A stretch of 25,727 nucleotides of DNA from the NCBI GenBank assembly GCA_022792755.1, contig JAAWBP010000063.1, positions 1 through 25,727 of the forward strand, read 5' to 3'. Shown one piece after another: positions 1 through 7,467 of the stretch (positions within the stretch are counted from its first letter, which is position 1; every line of letters starts with the position of its first letter). Below the pieces are notes generated by a model, which worked only from the letters and a program-made list of their open reading frames with translations, did not search any database and was not told the origin of the DNA. Origin of the DNA: Oscillospiraceae bacterium. Its GTDB lineage: Bacteria; Bacillota; Clostridia; Oscillospirales; Ruminococcaceae. The position numbers were made by a program, and so were the translations under genes.

Positions 1-1517
1 AACAGGACGGGAAGCTCGTATTGGTGACCGCCATCAATCCCACCCCCGCCGGGGAGGGGAAAACGACGACGACCGTCGGGCTCGGACAGGCGATGAAAAA
101 AATCGGGAAAAAGGCGGTGATCGCCCTGCGCGAACCGTCGCTCGGCCCGGTGTTCGGGATCAAGGGCGGCGCGGCCGGCGGCGGTTATGCCCAGGTCGTC
201 CCGATGGAGGAGATCAACCTCCACTTTACCGGCGACATGCACGCCATCACCGCCGCGAACAACCTCCTCTGCGCGGTGATCGACAACCACCTCCAGCAGG
301 GCAACGAGCTGGGGATCGATCAGCGGCGGATCCTCTTCAAGCGCTGCATGGACATGAATGACCGCGCGCTCCGCTTCGTCAACGTCGGACTGGGCGGCAA
401 AGTCAACGGCGTCCCCAGGGAGGATTCCTTCCTGATCACAGTCGCCAGTGAAATCATGGCCATCCTCTGCCTCGCCGAAAACATCGACGACCTCAAAGAG
501 AGGCTTGGCAAAATTTTGGTCGCCTATACCTATGACAACCGCCCGGTTTTCGCAAAGGACTTGGGCTGTGTCGGTGCAATGGCGCTCTTGTTAAAACACG
601 CCATCAAGCCGAATCTCGTCCAAACCCTTGAAAACACTCCCGCCATCATGCACGGCGGGCCGTTTGCCAACATCGCGCACGGCTGCAACTCCGTCCGCGC
701 GACCAAGCTCGCCTTAAAGCTCGGGGATTACGCCATCACCGAAGCGGGCTTCGGCTCCGACCTCGGCGCCGAAAAGTTCCTGGATATCAAATGCCGGTAC
801 GCCGGCCTTGCGCCAAGCTGCATCGTCGTCGTCGCAACAGTGCGGGCGCTCAAATACAACGGCGGCATCGCCAAAGCCGACCTGGGCGCGGAAAACGCCG
901 GGGCGGTGGAAAAGGGGATCGTCAACCTGGAGACCCATGTCAAAAACATGCAGCAGTACGGCGTCCCGGTCGTCGTCGCGATCAACCGCTTCGGAACCGA
1001 CAGCGACGCGGAGTTAAAGGTCATCAGCGACTGCTGCGAGCGCCTCGGCTGCGACTTCGCCCTGTCAGACGTGTTTGCAAAAGGCGGGGACGGCGGCACC
1101 GAGCTCGCGCAGAAGGTCGTGGAAGCCTGCAAAAAGCCCGGGGCCTTCAAGCTCCTCTACGATGAAAAAGCGCCGATCAAAGATAAGGTCGAGGCCATTG
1201 CGCAGAAAATTTACCATGCGGACGGCGTCGTCTACACCGGTGCGGCGGAAAAGGCGATCCGGGATATCACTGCGCTCGGCTTTGACAAACTGCCGGTTTG
1301 TGTTGCCAAAACCCAGTATTCCCTTTCGGACGACCCGAAAAAGCTCGGTGCGCCGTCCGGGTTCGAAATCACCGTCCGGGATGTGCGGCTCAGCGCCGGG
1401 GCCGGCTTTATCGTCGTGCTGACCGGGGAGATCATGACGATGCCGGGGCTCCCCAAACAGCCCGCCGCCCTCGGGATGGACATCGCTTCGGACGGAACCG
1501 TCACCGGGCTTTCCTGA
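1..1517 (+). CDS. fhs: Formate-tetrahydrofolate ligase, 5' end missing
   Basis: This enzyme joins formate to tetrahydrofolate using ATP, giving 10-formyl-THF for purine and one-carbon metabolism, and for acetogenic carbon flow where that pathway exists. The reading frame is open from the left edge (first full codon at nt 3) to TGA at 1515-1517, about 504 residues. The family is about 555 residues, so roughly the first 50-60 are outside the window. The P-loop-like TPAGEGKTT lies just inside the left edge, followed by family signatures REPSLGPVFGIKGGAAGGGY, NLHFTGDMHAI and MHGGPFANIAHGCNSVRATK. The C-terminus ends normally with MPGLPKQPAALGMDI. A TTG at 21 is internal and is not the real start. 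The gene is followed after 16 nt by tsaE in the same direction, so the two are probably cotranscribed. Identity is very secure. Confidence 0.97.
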   Translation, partial: QDGKLVLVTAINPTPAGEGKTTTTVGLGQAMKKIGKKAVIALREPSLGPVFGIKGGAAGGGYAQVVPMEEINLHFTGDMHAITAANNLLCAVIDNHLQQGNELGIDQRRILFKRCMDMNDRALRFVNVGLGGKVNGVPREDSFLITVASEIMAILCLAENIDDLKERLGKILVAYTYDNRPVFAKDLGCVGAMALLLKHAIKPNLVQTLENTPAIMHGGPFANIAHGCNSVRATKLALKLGDYAITEAGFGSDLGAEKFLDIKCRYAGLAPSCIVVVATVRALKYNGGIAKADLGAENAGAVEKGIVNLETHVKNMQQYGVPVVVAINRFGTDSDAELKVISDCCERLGCDFALSDVFAKGGDGGTELAQKVVEACKKPGAFKLLYDEKAPIKDKVEAIAQKIYHADGVVYTGAAEKAIRDITALGFDKLPVCVAKTQYSLSDDPKKLGAPSGFEITVRDVRLSAGAGFIVVLTGEIMTMPGLPKQPAALGMDIASDGTVTGLS

Positions 1518-1533
1518 CCGGATGGAGCGCATC

Positions 1534-1971
1534 ATGGTGTATGAAACCCATTCCCCGGTTGAGACCGAAGCGCTCGCCACTTCGCTGGCGGCCGCTCTCT
1601 CCCCCGGTGCAGTCATCGCCTTTTCCGGCGGGCTCGGAGCCGGAAAAACCGCTTTTACCCGCGGGCTCGCGAAAGGGCTGAACGCTGCGGGAGAAGTCTC
1701 CAGCCCGACCTTTGCCCTGGTTCACGAATACCGGGGAGAACCGCCGCTGATCCACTTCGACATGTACCGCATCTCCTCGCTGGACGACCTCTATACGACC
1801 GGATATTTCGATTATCTGGACGGCGGAAACATCCTGGCGATCGAGTGGAGCGAAAAGATCGCAGACGCTCTGCCGGAAGACGCGATCCGCATTTTTATTG
1901 AAACGACCGGCGAAACCAGCCGCCGGATCACCATCGAAGGAGGGCCGGACTTTGAATATCCTCTCCATTGA
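1534..1971 (+). CDS. tsaE: tRNA threonylcarbamoyladenosine biosynthesis ATPase TsaE
   Basis: TsaE is the small ATPase that works with TsaB and TsaD to place threonylcarbamoyl on A37 of ANN-decoding tRNAs. The Walker A loop GGLGAGKT is at about residues 32-39, followed by the family-typical SSPTFALVHEY and HFDMYRI motifs and IEWSEKI near the end. The length of 145 aa is normal. I chose ATG 1534 because GGATGGAG sits about 7 nt upstream; the ATG at 1522 lies only 4 nt after the fhs stop and has no clear ribosome binding site. The 3' end overlaps the tsaB start by 20 nt. Other tsa partners (tsaD, rimI), which often follow in Firmicutes, are absent here. Confidence 0.95.
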   Translation: MVYETHSPVETEALATSLAAALSPGAVIAFSGGLGAGKTAFTRGLAKGLNAAGEVSSPTFALVHEYRGEPPLIHFDMYRISSLDDLYTTGYFDYLDGGNILAIEWSEKIADALPEDAIRIFIETTGETSRRITIEGGPDFEYPLH

Positions 1972-2653
1972 CACCTCGGCCCAGGTCGCTAGCGTCTGCA
2001 TCCTGGACGAAACAGGAATTCTCTCTGAGTTCAACGTCAACGTCAAGCTCACCCATTCCCAGACACTGATGCCGATGTGCGAAGCCGCACTGGACTGCGC
2101 AAAAATATCTTTGGAGCAGATCGGCGCTTTTGCCGTTTCGGCGGGCCCCGGCTCCTTCACCGGCGTGCGGATCGGCGTGTCCGCGGTCAAAGGGCTCGCG
2201 GCATCTTCCGGGAAGCCCTGTATTCCGGTTTCCACCCTGGAAGGGCTCGCATACAATCTCCAGCCTGAAAGCGGGATTCTGTGCGCGGCGATGGACGCGA
2301 GATGCGCCCAGGTTTACAATGCCCTCTTTCGCTGGGAGGATGGGTCGCTCCGGCGTCTCTGCGAAGACCGCGCGGTTTCCATCGAGGCGCTCGGGAAGGA
2401 ACTGGAACAATTTGGCGAAAATATTTTTCTGGTTGGAGACGGCGCCGATTTGTGCTTTAATAAGTTAAAGGAAGCGCTTCCGTCTCTTGAGCGCGTCCCC
2501 CCTCACCTGAGATTTCAGCGTGCTGCAAGTGTCGGCCTGGCGGCGCTCGAACGCGCAAAGGCCGGAAAAACCTGCACGGCCGCTGAACTCATGCCGGTTT
2601 ATCTCCGGCTTCCGCAGGCTGAACGGGAGCTGCTCAAAAAACAGCAGAAGTGA
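1952..2653 (+). CDS. tsaB: tRNA threonylcarbamoyladenosine biosynthesis protein TsaB
   Basis: TsaB is the catalytically inactive ASKHA-fold partner that scaffolds TsaD in t6A37 tRNA modification. The N-terminus MNILSIDTSAQVASV and the AGPGSFTGVRIG segment are hallmarks of the family, and the length is 233 aa. The start is TTG 1952. A perfect AGGAGGG at 1938-1944 lies 7 nt upstream, inside tsaE, and the protein begins directly at the expected first beta strand. The open frame extends further upstream to 1898, but those extra residues do not fit the family. The 20-nt overlap with tsaE in another frame indicates translational coupling. A gap of 85 nt separates it from rpiB. Confidence 0.94.
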   Translation: MNILSIDTSAQVASVCILDETGILSEFNVNVKLTHSQTLMPMCEAALDCAKISLEQIGAFAVSAGPGSFTGVRIGVSAVKGLAASSGKPCIPVSTLEGLAYNLQPESGILCAAMDARCAQVYNALFRWEDGSLRRLCEDRAVSIEALGKELEQFGENIFLVGDGADLCFNKLKEALPSLERVPPHLRFQRAASVGLAALERAKAGKTCTAAELMPVYLRLPQAERELLKKQQK

Positions 2654-2738
2654 TTTCCTGCAAAGGCATCTTCAAAATTTAAGCCGACCCGAAGATAGCC
2701 TCATTTGATTGACCGCATCGGCGGCGGTGGAGTGCGAA

Positions 2739-3200
2739 ATGATGATTGCGATTGGAAGCGACCACGGCGGATATGAACTCAAGGAACAGATCAAGGCTTT
2801 TCTGGATGAAAAAGACCTTGCTTATAAGGATTTCGGCACCTACTCGCCCGAATCCTGTGACTATGCCGACATCGCAGAGGCTGCCTGCGACGCGGTGGTG
2901 AGCGGCGAATGCGAAAAAGCGCTCCTGTTCTGCGGAACGGGGATTGGTATATCGATGGCGGCGAACAAAATAAACGGAATCCGCGCGGCGGCCTGCTGCG
3001 ACTACTTTTCCGCGAAGTACACCCGCCTGCACAACGACGCGAACGTCCTCTGCCTCGGCGGCAGGGTGGTGGGGGTCGGAGAGGCCTGTGAGCTGATCGA
3101 CGTCTTCCTCAGCACCGAGTTTGAGGGGGGGCGCCACGCCGTTCGAATTGGGAAAATCGCCGCGCTGGAAGAACGCGAACGCGGTTTAAAGGACGAATGA
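2739..3200 (+). CDS. rpiB: Ribose-5-phosphate isomerase B (RpiB/LacAB family)
   Basis: This protein interconverts ribose 5-phosphate and ribulose 5-phosphate in the non-oxidative pentose phosphate pathway and feeds PRPP-dependent nucleotide synthesis. The N-terminus IAIGSDHGGYELK matches the family phosphate/sugar-binding start. The catalytic Cys is C65 in LFCGTGIGISMAANK, and the conserved His is H98 in TRLHNDANVLCLGGR. The length of 153 aa is normal. ATG 2739 and ATG 2742 are adjacent; GGTGGAG at 2726-2732 serves either. It is 13 nt upstream of upp, so ribose isomerisation and uracil salvage are cotranscribed. A related sugar isomerase activity (allose 6-phosphate or galactose 6-phosphate) cannot be ruled out from sequence, but the context favours RpiB. 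Confidence 0.94.
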   Translation: MMIAIGSDHGGYELKEQIKAFLDEKDLAYKDFGTYSPESCDYADIAEAACDAVVSGECEKALLFCGTGIGISMAANKINGIRAAACCDYFSAKYTRLHNDANVLCLGGRVVGVGEACELIDVFLSTEFEGGRHAVRIGKIAALEERERGLKDE

Positions 3201-3213
3201 AAGGAGCACAGAC

Positions 3214-3846
3214 ATGACCCCGATTATTATGCACCACCCCTTGATCCAGCACAAAATCTCCCTTCTCCGGGACAAAAACACCGGGACGAAAGAATTCCGC
3301 GAGCTGGTTTCAGAAATTGCAATGCTGATGTGTTATGAAGCCACCCGTGACCTCCCACTCAAGGAGATCGAGATTGAAACCCCGGTTGCGGTTGCGAAAA
3401 CCAAGGTGATTTCCGGCAGCAAGATCGCAATCGTCCCGATCCTCCGGGCCGGGCTCGGCATGGTCGACGGGATGCTCAACCTGATCCCGGCCGCAAAGGT
3501 GGGGCATATCGGCCTTTACCGCACCGAGGAGGACGGCAAGGTCGACGTCGTCGAATACTACTGTAAACTCCCGGAGGATATCGAACACCGCGACACGATC
3601 GTCCTCGACCCGATGCTCGCCACCGGCGTGTCGGCTGTAGATGCCTTGACACAGCTGAAGGGCCGGGGGGCAAAAAATTTAAAGTTCATGTGCATCATCG
3701 CCGCTCCGGAAGGTTTGGAGGCACTGGAAAAGGCTCATCCCGATGTGCAAATCTACTGTGGGACGCTGGACCAGCGCCTCAACGAAAACTACTACATCGT
3801 TCCCGGATTGGGCGACGCTGGCGACCGGATCTTCGGCACGAAATAG
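3214..3846 (+). CDS. upp: Uracil phosphoribosyltransferase
   Basis: Upp makes UMP from uracil and PRPP in pyrimidine salvage. The PRPP-binding loop is at about residues 130-141 (VLDPMLATGVSA), preceded by PILRAGLGMVDG, and the uracil-binding C-terminus NENYYIVPGLGDAGDR is intact. The length is 210 aa, typical for the family. The start is ATG 3214, 7 nt after AAAGGAG. It is the last gene of the fhs-tsaE-tsaB-rpiB-upp run and is followed within 20 nt by a strong intrinsic terminator. No PyrR-type leader is visible in front of it. Confidence 0.97.
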   Translation: MTPIIMHHPLIQHKISLLRDKNTGTKEFRELVSEIAMLMCYEATRDLPLKEIEIETPVAVAKTKVISGSKIAIVPILRAGLGMVDGMLNLIPAAKVGHIGLYRTEEDGKVDVVEYYCKLPEDIEHRDTIVLDPMLATGVSAVDALTQLKGRGAKNLKFMCIIAAPEGLEALEKAHPDVQIYCGTLDQRLNENYYIVPGLGDAGDRIFGTK

Positions 3847-3862
3847 CGAAAGCAAAGCTGGG

Positions 3863-3897
3863 GCCGCGGCGCGGAAGATCATTCGCGCCGCGGCTTT
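3863..3897 (+). terminator. Intrinsic terminator after upp
   Basis: A perfect 11-bp GC-rich stem pairs GCCGCGGCGCG at 3863-3873 with CGCGCCGCGGC at 3884-3894 around a 10-nt loop, followed by TTTACTGTT. The downstream U tract is short, but the stem is very stable and lies 17 nt after the upp stop. The DNA becomes strongly AT-rich after it. Confidence 0.8.
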
Positions 3898-4048
3898 ACT
3901 GTTCCCCCTCCAGATAAAATATAGATGTATGACTGGTCAAAATATTTTTACTTATCGTATAAAACACCAAATAAATACGTTTTGGTTCTTGTTTCAAAGA
4001 GGAACTCCGGCGTGTTTGCCTGCTATCTGATTTTCCACATATTTACGG

Positions 4049-4077
4049 TTTACAGGAAAATATAAATTTTTTATGAA
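4049..4077 (+). promoter_or_regulatory. Probable sigma-A promoter for trmL-degV
   Basis: TTTACA at 4049-4054 and TATGAA at 4072-4077 are separated by 17 nt inside an AT-rich intergenic stretch. Transcription would start near 4084, leaving a leader of about 68 nt before trmL. The element sits between a strong terminator and the next gene, where a promoter is expected. I see nothing else convincing between 3898 and 4048. Confidence 0.5.
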
Positions 4078-4151
4078 CCCTCTTGCCTCATCCCGCTTTT
4101 TATTGTTTAATAATCTAAATGATTCCCCAGCCAAAGGAGAGGAACGGCAGA

Positions 4152-4649
4152 ATGAAAGAACTAAACCTGGTTTTGGTGGAACCGCAGATCCCCCAAAACA
4201 CCGGTAATATTGCGAGAACCTGCGCCGCGACCGGCGCTTCCCTCCACCTGGTTCGGCCGCTGGGATTCGAAATCGACGACAAAAAGCTCAAACGCGCCGG
4301 GCTTGATTACTGGCATCTTCTCGACATCCATTACTACGATGGGCTGGAAGATTTCTTTTCCCGAAACCCGGAAGCAGCCTGTTACTATTTTACGACCAAA
4401 GGGCGGCAGGTCTACTCGAATATCGCCTATCCCAACCAGGTTTATCTGGTGTTCGGGCGGGAGGACGCCGGGCTGGACGAGGGACTGCTTCACGGCTATC
4501 CTGAACGCTGCCTCCGGCTGCCGATGATCTCCGAGGCGCGGAGCCTGAACCTCTCCAATTCCGTCGCGGTCGCCGCTTATGAGGTGCTCCGCCAATGGGG
4601 GTTTCCCACCCTGAAGACCGCCGGGAACTTGACAAAGCACGACTGGTAA
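4152..4649 (+). CDS. trmL: tRNA (cytidine(34)-2'-O)-methyltransferase TrmL
   Basis: TrmL is a SPOUT-class enzyme that methylates the ribose of the wobble nucleotide of certain leucine tRNAs using S-adenosylmethionine. The protein is 165 aa and carries the SPOUT motifs in order: PQIPQNTGNIARTCAATGA near residues 11-29, LVFGREDAGL in the middle, and RSLNLSNSVAVAAYE near the end, which form the trefoil-knot cofactor site. The start is ATG 4152, with AAAGGAGAGG at 4134-4143. An in-frame upstream ATG at 4119 precedes the ribosome binding site and is not used. It is the first gene after a terminator and is followed by degV after 106 nt. Confidence 0.94.
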   Translation: MKELNLVLVEPQIPQNTGNIARTCAATGASLHLVRPLGFEIDDKKLKRAGLDYWHLLDIHYYDGLEDFFSRNPEAACYYFTTKGRQVYSNIAYPNQVYLVFGREDAGLDEGLLHGYPERCLRLPMISEARSLNLSNSVAVAAYEVLRQWGFPTLKTAGNLTKHDW

Positions 4650-4693
4650 ATCTTCCGGATTGGAAGACCCTTATAAAATCAAACAGAAAGGGG

Positions 4694-4742
4694 CGAACCC
4701 AGTACGCAAAGGCTTTTACGTTTTTTTGCGGCAGCTGGTTCG
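4694..4742 (+). promoter_or_regulatory. Leader hairpin just upstream of the degV ribosome binding site
   Basis: CGAACC at 4694-4699 pairs with GGTTCG at 4737-4742. After a bulged C, AG (4701-4702) pairs with CT (4735-4736), and CGCAAA at 4705-4710 pairs with TTTGCG at 4725-4730 around a 14-nt loop. The hairpin ends 4 nt before the GGTGAT ribosome binding site of degV. It could tune translation or mark a processing site; no ligand class is recognised. Confidence 0.35.
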
Positions 4743-4755
4743 CATGGTGATGAAT

Positions 4756-5634
4756 ATGAGCGAAAAAATCAAATTGCTGACCGATTCCTGCTGTGATATC
4801 CCGCCCGAGGTTGCCCGGGAATACGAAATCGACATCCTCTCCTTCCCGATTACGGTGGACGGAAAAGAGTACCGCGAGCGGATTGATTTCGATGCCGAGG
4901 AATTTTACGGTATGCTGTCGAAGGCGGCTAAAATCCCCACCCACGCGCAGCTGATCCCGATCGAGTTCGAAGACATTTACGAAAAGGCGTATCAGGAGGG
5001 GTATACCGACCTGATCTTTGTTTCGATCAATTCCAAGGGTTCGAGTACCTATGCCAACTCCAAAATCGCCGCGAACAGCTTTTACGACAACCACCCCGAG
5101 GCAAAGGAGACCTTCCGCTTCCACCTGATCGATTCCGGCTGCTACACCATGGGTTACGGGATGGCCGTCATCGAAGCGGCCAAAAAGATCCGGCGGGGGC
5201 TTTCGGCCAAGGAGGTCGTCTCCAGCATCGAGGACTGGATCAAGCACGTCCGCATCCTTTTTGTCCCCCTCACCCTGGATTTTGCCAAGAAATCCGGCCG
5301 GATTTCCGCAGCCGCCGGCTTTGTAGGCGAACTGCTGGGGCTCAAGCCGATCATCACCTTTGAGGGCGGCGATTCGGTGATCTTGGAAAAGGTGCGGGGG
5401 GAAAAGGCCGTCGTCCCGCGGCTGATCCAGATGGTGCAGGAAACTGTGATCCCCGAAACGCCCTACAGCATTGTACACGGCGGGCAGCCGCAGCTGACAG
5501 GGGAACTGACTGCGGAAATGGAAAAGCACTTCGGAAAGGCTGAGTACGTCTACCCGCTGGGGCCGGTCGTCGCAATCAACGCCGGGCCGAGCGTTGTCGG
5601 CGTCATCTATAAATCGCACGAGCACGACAATTAA
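4756..5634 (+). CDS. DegV family fatty-acid-binding protein
   Basis: DegV-family proteins bind a long-chain fatty acid. In many Firmicutes members (FakB) they present it to the kinase FakA for phosphorylation. The N-terminal KIKLLTDSCCDIPPE carries the TDSxxD-I-P signature; a GSSTYANS segment lies in the expected ligand-head region, and GELLGLKPIITFEGG is the usual mid-protein motif. The length is 292 aa. I chose ATG 4756 because GGTGAT at 4746-4751 precedes it and the protein then begins just before the first beta strand; earlier ATG codons at 4744 and 4750 are possible. No FakA gene is in this window, so its role as a FakB is inferred from the family. It is followed by a strong terminator. 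Confidence 0.93.
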   Translation: MSEKIKLLTDSCCDIPPEVAREYEIDILSFPITVDGKEYRERIDFDAEEFYGMLSKAAKIPTHAQLIPIEFEDIYEKAYQEGYTDLIFVSINSKGSSTYANSKIAANSFYDNHPEAKETFRFHLIDSGCYTMGYGMAVIEAAKKIRRGLSAKEVVSSIEDWIKHVRILFVPLTLDFAKKSGRISAAAGFVGELLGLKPIITFEGGDSVILEKVRGEKAVVPRLIQMVQETVIPETPYSIVHGGQPQLTGELTAEMEKHFGKAEYVYPLGPVVAINAGPSVVGVIYKSHEHDN

Positions 5635-5689
5635 GGGGCGTCGGTTTTTCTTCAGGTGGCGATCCCCTCCCCGACGTCCAATACATAGT

Positions 5690-5719
5690 AAAAACCGGGA
5701 TTTATCGTCCCGGTTTTTT
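5690..5719 (+). terminator. Intrinsic terminator after degV
   Basis: A 10-bp stem pairs AAAACCGGGA at 5691-5700 with TCCCGGTTTT at 5708-5717 around a 7-nt loop. The right arm runs into a T6 tract. It lies about 55 nt after the degV stop. Confidence 0.85.
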
Positions 5720-5941
5720 GATTGCTCCGCAATAAAACTCTTTTTCTGATAGCCATGTCCCCCGCCCCTTACGGGGCAACCGAGCCATTTGGCCGAAATT
5801 TTATTACCGTATTCCCCTATGTTTTATCGATCCTTTTCCCATACAGAGATTTAGCTGCCGCCGGTTTACAGTCCCTTTATTGCTCCCCAGGCAAAAAATT
5901 GGCTTTTTTTAGAAAACACTCCTCTTTTTCATATTAAATAC
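5720..5941 (+). other. AT-rich intergenic DNA, no gene seen
   Basis: This stretch joins the degV terminator to the pgk promoter. It is AT-rich, and its short open frames lack ribosome binding sites and protein-like composition. The only local structure I see is a small GCCCC/GGGGC hairpin at 5764-5777. Confidence 0.5.
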
Positions 5942-5970
5942 TTGAAAAAAAAGCCAAAATAAGGTATGAT
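5942..5970 (+). promoter_or_regulatory. Sigma-A-like promoter for the pgk leader and operon
   Basis: TTGAAA at 5942-5947 and TATGAT at 5965-5970 are separated by exactly 17 nt, close to the housekeeping consensus. The predicted start near 5977 gives a leader of about 285 nt before pgk, almost all of it occupied by the structured element at 5999-6232. Confidence 0.75.
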
Positions 5971-5998
5971 TAATGTGATTGTTAAGCTCCTCACAAAC

Positions 5999-6232
5999 TT
6001 ACCCTCGGTTGACAAAGGCAAACGCGTCCCAGAACATCAGAAAAGGTGAGCCGGCAGCGTTCTTGGGCTTGGAATGCGACAGCATGCCTTCGCCCTGCGG
6101 CCTTGCCATCTCGGCCTTCCTGAAGCTCTGGGGTTCGAAGAAGTTTGCCGGGTGATCCCGGCGGGGGCAACTCGGTGAAGTGTCTCCGCTCCGTCCTGGG
6201 AAACCGTGTCTGCGCTTGTCAATCGAGGGTAA
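5999..6232 (+). ncRNA. Large structured RNA element upstream of pgk, class unassigned
   Basis: The two ends are long imperfect inverted repeats. Positions 5999-6015 pair with 6216-6232 over 17 bp with one G-U. After a small internal loop, 6018-6020 pair with 6211-6213, 6022-6026 with 6205-6209, and 6028-6032 with 6196-6200. Inside lie ATGC-gaca-GCAT at 6074-6085, GCCGGG/CCCGGC at 6147-6162, and CTTCGCC at 6088-6094, which can pair with GGTGAAG at 6174-6180. The element is clearly more GC-rich than its upstream flank, follows a good promoter, and has no terminator before pgk, so it is probably transcribed as a leader or processed from one. Size, compactness and host type are compatible with raiA-type RNA or 6S RNA, but I cannot confirm any class. 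A miniature transposon is an alternative, but I find no exact target duplication. Confidence 0.6.
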
Positions 6233-6261
6233 CAAAACAACAAGATGAAAGGATGTATTGC

Positions 6262-7455
6262 ATGAGTTCGTTAAACAAAAAGTCGATCGAGGATATCGAC
6301 GTATCGAACAAACGCGTATTGGCCCGCTGCGATTTCAACGTCCCGCTCAAAGACGGCGTCATCACGAACGACAAACGGATTGTCGCCGCTCTGCCTACGA
6401 TCAAATATCTGATTGAGCACGGCGCTAAGCTGATCCTCTGTTCCCATCTCGGCAGACCGAAAGAGGGTTGGGAGCCTGAATTTTCACTCGCTCCAGTCGC
6501 CAAACGGCTCTCTGAACTTCTCGGCAAAGAAGTTGTCATGGCTAAGGACGTAATCGGTGAAGATGCGAAAGCCAAGGCTTCCGCTCTAAAGGCCGGCGAT
6601 GTCATGCTGCTTGAAAACGTCCGTTACCATAAAGAGGAAAAGAAAAACGATCCGGCCTTTGCGAAAGAGCTCGCTTCCCTGGCTGAGATTTATGTCAACG
6701 ACGCGTTTGGCGCAGCGCACAGAGCGCACGCCTCCACCGCCGGCGTCGCGGATCATCTCCCCGCTGTTTGCGGTTATCTGATGCAGAAAGAGATCGACTT
6801 CATCGGCGGCACCATCGAGAACCCGAAGCGCCCGTTTGTCGCAATCCTCGGCGGCGCGAAAGTTTCTGACAAAATCGGCGTCATTGAGAACCTGATCGAC
6901 AAGGTTGACACCCTGATCATCGGGGGCGGTATGGCCTATACCTTTATGCGCGCAATCGGCAACACCACCGGCTCCTCGATCTGTGAAGAGGATAAGCTGG
7001 ATCTCGCCCGCGACCTGATGGACAAAGCGCGCGCCAAGAACGTGAATTTCCTGATCCCGGTCGACAATATCGTCGCCCGCGAATACAAAGAGGATTCCGT
7101 CTTTATGCGGATCTATTCCGACGCGATTCCGGACGGCTGGATGGGCCTCGACATCGGGCCGACCACTCAGGAGCTCTTTGCCAAGACCATCAAAGGCGCC
7201 GGAACCGTCATCTGGAACGGGCCGATGGGCGTCTCTGAGTGGGAGAATTTTGCAGCCGGCACCCGTTCCGTCGCACAGGCGATCGCGGACGAAGAGGGCG
7301 CTGTCTCGGTTATCGGCGGCGGCGACTCGGTTGCAGCTGTCACCAAGCTCGGCTTTGCCGACAAGATGAGCCACATCTCCACCGGCGGCGGCGCTTCCCT
7401 GGAATTCATGGAAGGCAAGAAGCTGCCGGGCATCGAGTGCCTCATGGATAAATAA
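6262..7455 (+). CDS. pgk: Phosphoglycerate kinase
   Basis: Pgk transfers phosphate from 1,3-bisphosphoglycerate to ADP in glycolysis. The 397-aa length is standard. RCDFNVP at about residues 22-28, SHLGRPKEG, NDAFGAAHRAHAS and GGAKVSDKI at about 197-205 form the substrate side and hinge; WNGPMGVSEWENFA and GGGDSVAAVTKLG form the nucleotide side. The start is ATG 6262 with AAAGGA at 6248-6253; ATG 6253 falls inside that site and is less likely. It is the first gene of a pgk-tpiA-gpmI operon. gap, the usual neighbour in Firmicutes, is not in the window. Regulation probably acts through the long structured leader upstream. Confidence 0.97.
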   Translation: MSSLNKKSIEDIDVSNKRVLARCDFNVPLKDGVITNDKRIVAALPTIKYLIEHGAKLILCSHLGRPKEGWEPEFSLAPVAKRLSELLGKEVVMAKDVIGEDAKAKASALKAGDVMLLENVRYHKEEKKNDPAFAKELASLAEIYVNDAFGAAHRAHASTAGVADHLPAVCGYLMQKEIDFIGGTIENPKRPFVAILGGAKVSDKIGVIENLIDKVDTLIIGGGMAYTFMRAIGNTTGSSICEEDKLDLARDLMDKARAKNVNFLIPVDNIVAREYKEDSVFMRIYSDAIPDGWMGLDIGPTTQELFAKTIKGAGTVIWNGPMGVSEWENFAAGTRSVAQAIADEEGAVSVIGGGDSVAAVTKLGFADKMSHISTGGGASLEFMEGKKLPGIECLMDK

Positions 7456-7467
7456 GCGAAATCCCTG

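Noticed and set aside
5722..5937. A 71-codon open frame after the degV terminator
   Set aside because: No ribosome binding site, no family motif, and it starts inside the terminator tail of degV.
6129..6140. tRNA T-loop-like GGGGTTCGAAG
   Set aside because: No acceptor stem, anticodon arm or CCA-adjacent pairing can be built around it; it belongs to the larger structured element.
5999..6232. Miniature transposable element with about 34-bp terminal inverted repeats
   Set aside because: The flanks show only CAAAC versus CAAAA, not an exact target duplication. The repeats keep pairing through G-U and stepped helices, and the element sits exactly between a promoter and the pgk ribosome binding site. 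An RNA is preferred, though copy number was not tested.
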